Shown here piece after piece: positions 6,153-9,897 of a stretch of DNA of 9,897 nt (its first letter is position 1; every line of letters starts with the position of its first letter). Both the position numbers and the translations under genes were made by a program. This stretch comes from Porphyromonadaceae bacterium UBA4262 (lineage in GTDB: Bacteria; Bacteroidota; Bacteroidia; Bacteroidales; Muribaculaceae), in contig DGWI01000045.1 in NCBI GenBank assembly GCA_002396085.1, positions 3,494 to 13,390 of the forward strand, in the 5' to 3' direction. The notes beneath the pieces are model-generated. The model did not search any database. It was given only the letters and a program-made list of their open reading frames with translations, and was not told the origin of the DNA.

Positions 6153-7016
6153 ATGAAACAGTTTAGACATCATATCTCACAGTTTTGTCGTGTGGCGATA
6201 GTGGCCGCGGCAATTGCGCTCGTGTCACCTGCCATAGGCGCACAAGAGAACAAGAATCTGAAACTTCACAGCCAGAACGGCATGTTGAACCACCTTGCCG
6301 TGGGACTCCAGACGGGCTTGGGCGGCACCGGCATCGATGTAGCGATGCCCCTGCACCGCGTGGTCACTGTGCGTGCCGGCATCGTGGGCAATGCCGTGGG
6401 TGACATTAAGTTCAAGGCTATCAACACCGCAAGCGATATCACGCAGATGCAACTCGTCGAGGACGATGCCATCAAGCAGGCCAAGATGACCGACAAGGTG
6501 GAACTCGCCATCAAACCTCGCTTCTGGAATGCGTTCGTCATGGCTGAGGTACACCCCTTCCCGACACCATTCTATTTCTCAGCAGGTCTCTTTGCGGGCA
6601 ATCGTACCTTTCTGCACTTCCGCAACACCAACGATGGATCACTGCAATCGCTCTACGATGCCAATCAAAAGGTTGAGGACTACAATACCCTGTATCACAC
6701 CAACTATCCACCTGTAGGTCTCAAGTTTGGCGACTATGTGTTCACCGCCGACGAGAACTACAACATCGACGTGAAGATGAAAACATGGGCTGTGAAACCC
6801 TATCTGGGCATCGGCTTCGGGCAGAGCATGGCATGCCACCACCGCTTGAGTGTCGCCGTAGATGCCGGTCTCCTGTTCTGGGGCTCACCGCAATTTGTGT
6901 TCAACAACGGCAAGAAAATCAAATCGACCTCAAAGGAATCGGGCATCACACACTTTGTCTCATGGTTCAGTGCTTATCCCATGATACAAATTCGCCTAGC
7001 CTACAAGTTATTCTGA
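6153..7016 (+). CDS. Outer-membrane beta-barrel-like exported protein
   Basis: 287 aa, unrecognised at family level. A Sec signal peptide is clear: basic start MKQFRHH, hydrophobic core VAIVAAAIALVSPAI and a likely cut after IGA (A30|Q31). The mature chain has alternating strands such as LAVGLQTGLGGTGIDVAMPL (48-67), VVTVRAGIVGNAVGD, FYFSAGLFAGNRTF, VKPYLGIGFGQ and the last strand IQIRLAYKLF, ending in Phe with alternating hydrophobics, the usual outer-membrane insertion signal. A long middle loop (about 180-220, Tyr/Asn-rich) may be an extracellular loop. The gene starts 21 bp after the phospholipase stop, with no promoter element between, so it is probably co-transcribed with it. It may have a structural or porin-like role next to that lipoprotein; function is unknown. 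No recognisable terminator follows. Confidence 0.75.
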   Translation: MKQFRHHISQFCRVAIVAAAIALVSPAIGAQENKNLKLHSQNGMLNHLAVGLQTGLGGTGIDVAMPLHRVVTVRAGIVGNAVGDIKFKAINTASDITQMQLVEDDAIKQAKMTDKVELAIKPRFWNAFVMAEVHPFPTPFYFSAGLFAGNRTFLHFRNTNDGSLQSLYDANQKVEDYNTLYHTNYPPVGLKFGDYVFTADENYNIDVKMKTWAVKPYLGIGFGQSMACHHRLSVAVDAGLLFWGSPQFVFNNGKKIKSTSKESGITHFVSWFSAYPMIQIRLAYKLF

Positions 7017-7095
7017 CGCGCCACGACTTCTCGACAGCCAACAGAAGGCGAACATATTTTCAAACAAAGACGCACGACGTTTACAGAATTTTTTA

Positions 7096-7103
7096 TACTT
7101 TTG
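7096..7103 (+). promoter_or_regulatory. Bacteroidota -7 promoter element for the small barrel-protein gene
   Basis: TACTTTTG fits TAnnTTTG and ends 48 bp before the ATG at 7152. It sits in an A/T-rich leader with no spaced TTG, so this gene has its own, only partly recognisable, promoter. Confidence 0.45.
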
Positions 7104-7151
7104 CAGCCAAATTAAAGTCTATTTTTGTATGTTTAACTCAATTTTCTGATT

Positions 7152-7643
7152 ATGAAGAAATTATTTTTGACACTTGTTGTAGCAACTCTGTTTGCTACTA
7201 CTGCATTTGCTCAAGATGCAAAGAGTTATCGTGGCTTTACCGACCTTAGTTATACGCTTGGCGTAGGCGAAAAGAGTGAGGACTTTGATCGATTCACACT
7301 TTCAACAACACACGGCTATCAACTAGACGACATGTTCTTCATCGGTGCCGGTGTGAGCTTTGAATATGTTCGCGATTTGGCCGCATCGTTGGTTCCCATC
7401 TATGCCGATGTTCGCATGGACATGCCCATTCGCAACAGAAGCATCAAGCCCTTTGTTGATGCCAAAATCGGCTACGCAGCAGGTAAAATCGATGGTTTCT
7501 ATTTCGCTCCTACCATCGGTATTCGCGTCCCTGTCAAGTTTGTCAAGGCTATGAATTTTGGTCTCGGTTACAAATTGCAGAAAATTCAGGATGCCAGCAC
7601 AAACACCAATGCCATCACTTTCAATGTTGGAATTGAATTCTAA
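7152..7643 (+). CDS. Small outer-membrane beta-barrel protein
   Basis: 163 aa exported protein of the porin-family/OmpX-like small-barrel type. Signal peptide MKKLFLTLVVATLFATTAFA (1-20) with AFA|QD cut. The mature part alternates strands and turns: SYTLGVGEKSEDF, MFFIGAGVSFEYV, LVPIYADVRMDMPI, SIKPFVDAKIGYAAG, FYFAPTIGIRVPV, MNFGLGYKLQKI and the terminal AITFNVGIEF, ending in Phe. About eight strands fit in the length, the size of an eight-stranded barrel. The start is fixed by the signal peptide; its -7 promoter box lies 48 bp upstream and a long hairpin lies 26 bp downstream, so it looks monocistronic. Codon use is more A/T-rich than in the upstream gene, which suits a well-expressed membrane protein. 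Role unknown; such barrels are common abundant surface proteins in Bacteroidales. Confidence 0.8.
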   Translation: MKKLFLTLVVATLFATTAFAQDAKSYRGFTDLSYTLGVGEKSEDFDRFTLSTTHGYQLDDMFFIGAGVSFEYVRDLAASLVPIYADVRMDMPIRNRSIKPFVDAKIGYAAGKIDGFYFAPTIGIRVPVKFVKAMNFGLGYKLQKIQDASTNTNAITFNVGIEF

Positions 7644-7669
7644 ATAAAAGACACCATCTGTAAAGCATC

Positions 7670-7706
7670 AAGCGGTTGGTTTACCTTTGCAGTAAATCAA
7701 CCGCTT
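7670..7706 (+). terminator. 15-bp stem hairpin after the small barrel gene (terminator or regulatory element)
   Basis: AAGCGGTTGGTTTAC (7670-7684) pairs with GTAAATCAACCGCTT (7692-7706) as nine pairs, one G-U wobble and five pairs, around the 7-nt loop CTTTGCA. This is the best long hairpin downstream of the barrel gene and may end its transcript, though no T-run follows. The loop and the inner stem together also spell the -7 promoter element TACCTTTG (7682-7689). Confidence 0.55.
7682..7689 (+). promoter_or_regulatory. Bacteroidota -7-like element inside the hairpin
   Basis: TACCTTTG matches TAnnTTTG exactly and lies in the loop and inner arm of the 7670-7706 hairpin. It would start transcription near 7696, just before the small frame at 7712. 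No correctly spaced TTG upstream. It may be accidental. Confidence 0.3.
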
Positions 7707-7711
7707 TGCTT

Positions 7712-7777
7712 ATGGCTATATCACTGACAATAGACGGCGAGGAAGCGAGCATAGAGAAAGTAGATACGATTTCTTGA
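7712..7777 (+). pseudogene. Tiny reading frame, probable 5' remnant
   Basis: ATG 7712 to TGA 7775-7777, 21 codons, beginning MAISLTIDGEEASIEK. Its position 22 bp after a -7 element is as for a real gene start, and the composition looks like a protein N-terminus, but it stops at once. I do not recognise it. A second frame through the same stretch (reading DFLRLMNKKSYDNKRR up to a TAA at about 7816-7818) also looks protein-like, suggesting a decayed gene with a frame change. It could be chance. Confidence 0.25.
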
Positions 7778-7803
7778 GATTGATGAACAAGAAATCATAC
7801 GAT
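7764..7803. repeat. 9-bp inverted repeat nested inside a 7-bp direct repeat
   Basis: ATACGAT occurs at 7764-7770 and again at 7797-7803. Between them GATTTCTTG (7768-7776) and CAAGAAATC (7788-7796) form a perfect inverted repeat with an 11-nt spacer. The layout resembles a small insertion footprint or recombinase or protein-binding site, or a hairpin in an untranslated region. No mobile gene is next to it, so the nature is open. Confidence 0.4.
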
Positions 7804-7827
7804 AATAAACGTCGTTAAGAGAGTATT

Positions 7828-8256
7828 ATGTACCTTTGCTGTGTTAATACAGCAAATTCTCATCCTATCGCAGACACTATCATACCAAATGCAAATGACG
7901 TGCCTCCTGACGGTTACGAAGCATGGCGCAAAGCTATTGAGACACGAATCGAGAGGGCTAAACTTCAAGCGATTCTAAAAGTCAATTCCGATCTCCTATC
8001 GCTTTACTGGTCAATTGGTAACGATATTTTGGAAAAGCAGCGTAAGTTGGGTTGGGGAGCGCAAGTGATAGACCGACTATCTTCCGACTTGTCGCACAAG
8101 TTCCCTGACGATAGGGGCTTTTCTGTGCGTAACCTCAAATATATGAGAATGTTTGCTGAAGCATACCCCGATTTTCCATTTGTGCAAGTGCCACTTGCAC
8201 AAATTACATGGTATCACCACATCTCGCTTATTCCCAAAGTTAAGGACGTGGCATAA
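7828..8256 (+). CDS. YhcG-like DUF1016 N-terminal domain protein, cut short by a nonsense codon
   Basis: 142 aa open part of a YhcG-family gene (a PDDEXK-nuclease family often carried on accessory islands). Landmarks of the DUF1016 N-terminal domain are intact: YEAWRKAIETRIERAKLQ (30-47), VNSDLLSLYWSIGNDILEKQ (52-71), GWGAQVIDRLSSDL (75-88), GFSVRNLKYMRMFAEAYPD (97-115) and LAQITWYHHISLIPKVKD (123-140). A TAA then follows where relatives usually have a Glu (VKD-x-x-R-x-F). Full-length relatives are about 330-380 aa. The ATG at 7828 lies over the -7-like TACCTTTG (7831-7838), so if that promoter is real, translation would start lower; GTG 7900 is a candidate. A stand-alone DUF1016 domain is possible, but the continuation in the next entry argues for a broken gene. 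Confidence 0.75.
   Translation: MYLCCVNTANSHPIADTIIPNANDVPPDGYEAWRKAIETRIERAKLQAILKVNSDLLSLYWSIGNDILEKQRKLGWGAQVIDRLSSDLSHKFPDDRGFSVRNLKYMRMFAEAYPDFPFVQVPLAQITWYHHISLIPKVKDVA
7831..7838 (+). promoter_or_regulatory. Bacteroidota -7-like element at the 5' edge of the DUF1016 gene
   Basis: TACCTTTG fits TAnnTTTG, with transcription expected near 7845, so the upstream ATG 7828 would not be in the message. No spaced TTG. Confidence 0.35.
8178..8204. repeat. 13-bp perfect inverted repeat with a 1-nt centre
   Basis: ATTTGTGCAAGTG (8178-8190) is followed after one C by its exact reverse complement (8192-8204). It lies in the DUF1016 gene, encoding FVQVPLAQI, so it may be partly shaped by codons, but a 13-bp exact arm with one spacer is unlikely by chance in 10 kb. 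It would form a very tight hairpin or a symmetric protein-binding site. Confidence 0.6.
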
Positions 8257-8514
8257 AGAGCATTGTACATTCTGGCAACAGCCCATGAAGGTTGGAGCCG
8301 CGACACGATGCTCACTCAGATAGCGAATGGGTATATTGAGGCAAAGGGGAGTTCAATCAACAATTTTGACCTGACATTGCCATCACCACAGTCCGATTTG
8401 GCAAAACACTCGACATTCTGTCCCCGTTGCAAACTTTTCAACTCTCTGACGAAAAATAAATCCCCCAAAACAAGCGCAAATCGCGAAAAACACCTATCTT
8501 TGCGGTATAATTAA
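8257..8514 (+). pseudogene. Post-nonsense remnant of the YhcG/DUF1016 gene
   Basis: In the same frame as 7828-8256, sense continues right after the TAA: RALYILATAHEGWSRDTML, QIANGYIEAKGSS, NFDLTLPSPQSDLAK (to 8406), which fits the next family segment. After 8406 the frame stays open to 8514 but reads as unrelated sequence (HSTFCPRCKLFN and on), so the PDDEXK catalytic domain is missing. The gene is thus a double casualty: a nonsense change (Glu GAA to TAA is the simplest reading) and a 3' truncation or replacement. The final part runs over the promoter of the next gene, so it is not a real extension. Confidence 0.75.
8495..8502 (+). promoter_or_regulatory. Bacteroidota -7 promoter element for the secreted-protein gene
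   Basis: TATCTTTG fits TAnnTTTG; transcription would start near 8509, giving a leader of about 48 nt, A/T-rich, before ATG 8558. No spaced TTG. Confidence 0.5.
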
Positions 8515-8557
8515 AACAACAAATCAGAATGTATATACTTAACTAAAACTATACATC

Positions 8558-9166
8558 ATGAGAAGAATAGCATCGGCAATAATCTTTAGTTGCATCGCAC
8601 TGTCGATGGTGGCACAGAATGGAGTTAAAGTGAACTTTAAAGGCTCCACGCCCACCGTCACCGATTTTGTATGGGCTGCATTTCCGTCGCTGAACTATGA
8701 AGATGAGGAGGAATCTGGCGACCGCCCGTGGCGAATGTTACAGGATGCCATGACCCGCCACAGACAAGGCCTACCGCAAGAGCAAGACGAGACGTTGACT
8801 ATCGACACAAAAAACGGTTACATCGTTTGTGAACGCAGAAATGACGATTTTGATCATATCTCCAGGCTGGAAGTCTGTTACTGGAACGAGGCTGACGGAA
8901 AACACAAACTCATCGCCTTCAACGATATGGCAAGTTTTACCGGTGGCAGTCCATGTGTGACCGAAACGAGTTACATGCGTTTCTTTCGTTACGACAACGC
9001 CACAAGACGCATGGTGGAATGTGACCCTCCAGGGTTTGAAATTGATTACAGTTGCACCTACGAGCTGCCACGTAGTGGCAAGGACATCGTTGTCACTCAA
9101 TGGAATGCCGACGGTTCCTCTAAACGGAAAGTGCTTAAATGGAATGGAAAACGATTCAGCTATTGA
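8558..9166 (+). CDS. Secreted protein of unknown function
   Basis: 202 aa, not recognised. Signal peptide: MRRIASAIIFSCIALSMVAQ with the probable cut VA|QN (A19|Q20); no lipobox Cys at the right place, so a soluble periplasmic or secreted protein is likely. Mature part: acidic cluster NYEDEEESGD (46-55), a helix-like WRMLQDAMTRHRQGL, then beta-rich segments TIDTKNGYIVCERR, HISRLEVCYWNE, KHKLIAFNDMASF, YMRFFRYDNATRRMVECDPPGF, KDIVVTQWNADGSSKRK and the C-terminal KVLKWNGKRFSY. Four Cys residues lie in the mature chain and could form disulphides. The final repeating W-x-x-D/N-G and WNGKRF strands resemble a beta-sheet domain seen in many Bacteroidales secreted hypotheticals, as far as I can tell. 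It stands alone, with its own promoter box and repeats downstream. Confidence 0.7.
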   Translation: MRRIASAIIFSCIALSMVAQNGVKVNFKGSTPTVTDFVWAAFPSLNYEDEEESGDRPWRMLQDAMTRHRQGLPQEQDETLTIDTKNGYIVCERRNDDFDHISRLEVCYWNEADGKHKLIAFNDMASFTGGSPCVTETSYMRFFRYDNATRRMVECDPPGFEIDYSCTYELPRSGKDIVVTQWNADGSSKRKVLKWNGKRFSY

Positions 9167-9189
9167 TTGTTACTGAACTTCCAATTTAT

Positions 9190-9243
9190 GTGCAAGCCGA
9201 GAGCAAAGGGAAAACCTGTTTTCACTTGGCCGAGGCGAAGCCA
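9190..9243 (+). repeat. Intergenic repeat, diverged copy 1
   Basis: Begins GTGCAAGCCGA (9190-9200) and ends GAGGCGAAGCCA (9232-9243), matching the second copy at both ends, with more drift in the middle. Non-coding in any convincing frame. Confidence 0.6.
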
Positions 9244-9310
9244 TCAATCGGATTTATTCCAATTTAGCGGACTAAAGGAGTGTCCTGCGAACAGAAATCT
9301 TACAAATCTA

Positions 9311-9410
9311 GTGCAAGCCGAATGCAGAGGCAAGCTCGCTTGGCTCTGCTGAGGCGCAGCCAAGATTGCTGCGCTTCGCTTGCCCTTCGGGCTCCCGTAC
9401 GGTCGCGAGC
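9311..9410 (+). repeat. Intergenic repeat copy 2 followed by a run of hairpins
   Basis: GTGCAAGCCGA (9311-9321) to GAGGCGCAGCCA (9351-9362) is the second copy of the 9190 repeat. Within it GCAGAG (9324-9329) pairs with CTCTGC (9344-9349) and CAAGC with GCTTG (9331-9335, 9338-9342) around a TC centre. GCGCAGC (9354-9360) pairs with GCTGCGC (9368-9374), then GCCC-TTC-GGGC (9382-9392) and the palindrome CCGTACGG (9395-9402). Structured GC-rich elements like this are common between genes of Bacteroidales; function unknown. The spacer 9167-9519 otherwise holds no supported gene. Confidence 0.6.
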
Positions 9411-9476
9411 ACTTCGTGGTTATCCAAATCTTTACAACAAATCCTCTATGGACAAGGCGCAAGTAGAAAAAATGCC

Positions 9477-9484
9477 TACCTTTG
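9477..9484 (+). promoter_or_regulatory. Bacteroidota -7 promoter element for the terminal gene
   Basis: TACCTTTG fits TAnnTTTG and ends 35 bp before ATG 9520. No spaced TTG. Confidence 0.45.
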
Positions 9485-9519
9485 TACTCAACAATAACTG
9501 TCGAAAAACTTAGTCTATT

Positions 9520-9897
9520 ATGTTACCTTTTGTAGGCCTGCTCCTGTGGACTTGCGTCATTATCGCTATTTCCATCATTTTAGGACTAATAGGAGTCCTA
9601 ATTGCACTGCTGTTAGCAAAGAGACCCAAACGCAAGAGAAAACTACTGCTTGCCTTCCTAACACCAGGTTTGGCCATCGGTATTTGTGTAGTGGTCAGTA
9701 TTGCCACCATGTTGATATCATCAGCGGTGTGCAATGTTGATATCGGCCTAGGGGATACATGGTCAGCGCCACTGCCCAACGGATACCATATCACCTCTAT
9801 CGATCTGCCAGAAATGGGACAAATAGAGAAAATCGCAAAAGAAGACGGCATCACGACTTTCACCGAGACTGTAAGCGCTAGCCAACTTCAAGTCATC
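9520..9897 (+). CDS. Membrane protein of unknown function, cut by the window end
   Basis: Open for 126 codons from ATG 9520 to the window end with no stop. Two hydrophobic segments: residues 5-33 (GLLLWTCVIIAISIILGLIG core) and 43-67 (LLAFLTPGLAIGICVVVSIAT core), separated by the basic loop AKRPKRKRKL (33-42), so a short cytoplasmic hinge between two membrane helices is likely. After them a soluble domain starts: LGDTWSAPLPNGYHITSIDL (77-96), which I faintly associate with Bacteroidales hypotheticals that have a similar 'D-x-x-PLPNGY-x-x-x-x-ID-P' beginning. This entry is solid as a gene because the reading frame is long, has proper spacing to a -7 box and codes consistent hydrophobic helices; the function is unknown and the C-terminus is missing. 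Confidence 0.75.
   Translation, partial: MLPFVGLLLWTCVIIAISIILGLIGVLIALLLAKRPKRKRKLLLAFLTPGLAIGICVVVSIATMLISSAVCNVDIGLGDTWSAPLPNGYHITSIDLPEMGQIEKIAKEDGITTFTETVSASQLQVI

Noticed and set aside
9244..9462. 72-codon minus-strand frame over the intergenic repeat
   Set aside because: It translates the repeat and hairpins themselves; sequences like this are a familiar false call in Bacteroidales genomes.
9167..9519. A tRNA or small structured RNA in the GC-rich spacer
   Set aside because: No cloverleaf, anticodon arm or CCA-type end can be drawn; the structure is explained by the repeat hairpins.
1..9897. CRISPR array, integrase, transposase or biosynthetic cluster
   Set aside because: No regularly spaced direct repeats and no recombinase or synthase motifs on either strand; the broken YhcG gene is the only accessory-type locus.

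Overview
The window looks like chromosomal DNA of a gut-type Bacteroidales bacterium (phylum Bacteroidota). Family level is a guess, with a Muribaculaceae- or Prevotellaceae-like genome most plausible. The grounds are TAnnTTTG-type -7 promoter elements about 24-55 bp before most starts with no purine-rich Shine-Dalgarno in front of them, a lipoprotein with acidic residues right after its lipid-bearing Cys, C-terminal Phe-ending outer-membrane barrel proteins, and structured GC-rich intergenic repeats of a kind common in this order. GC is moderate in the genes and low in the spacers.

Layout. 12-851 (-): metallo-beta-lactamase-fold hydrolase of the AHL-lactonase-like group. 1085-1729 (+): HAD phosphatase, overlapping tail-to-tail by 11 bp with 1719-2102 (-), a small NTF2/lumazine-binding-like protein. 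The NTF2 gene is divergent from 2266-2619 (+), an HxlR-family regulator, followed by 2705-3250 (+), a ClbS/DfsB-family protein (the colibactin self-protection family). A spacer (3251-3600) holds hairpins and what appears to be a small decayed reading frame with two in-frame TAG codons. 3601-4095 is luxS. 4161-4851 is a left-handed beta-helix acyltransferase-like gene broken by a one-base frameshift. 4881-6131 is a phosphatidylinositol-specific phospholipase C-like lipoprotein, and 6153-7016 an outer-membrane barrel-like protein. 7152-7643 is a second small barrel protein. 7644-8514 is a decayed stretch: a long hairpin with a promoter element in it, a tiny reading frame, nested repeats, and a YhcG/DUF1016 nuclease gene cut by a nonsense codon and lacking its catalytic domain. 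8558-9166 is an unrecognised secreted protein. 9167-9500 is a non-coding spacer with two copies of a hairpin-rich repeat, and from 9520 a two-transmembrane-segment protein runs off the window end.

How the genes may work together. Two groupings stand out. First, HxlR-ClbS with the divergent NTF2-like gene looks like a small stress or detoxification unit in which the Cys-containing HxlR protein probably controls both directions; a palindrome lies between the two promoters. Second, luxS, the beta-helix gene, the phospholipase lipoprotein and the barrel protein sit head-to-tail with gaps of 65, 29 and 21 bp and no visible internal promoter, so they may share the luxS promoter. I see no clear new multi-gene system such as a defence island, biosynthetic cluster or CRISPR array. 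The most unusual items are the three broken genes, the two strong inverted repeats in the 7.6-8.2 kb zone, and the ClbS-family unit.
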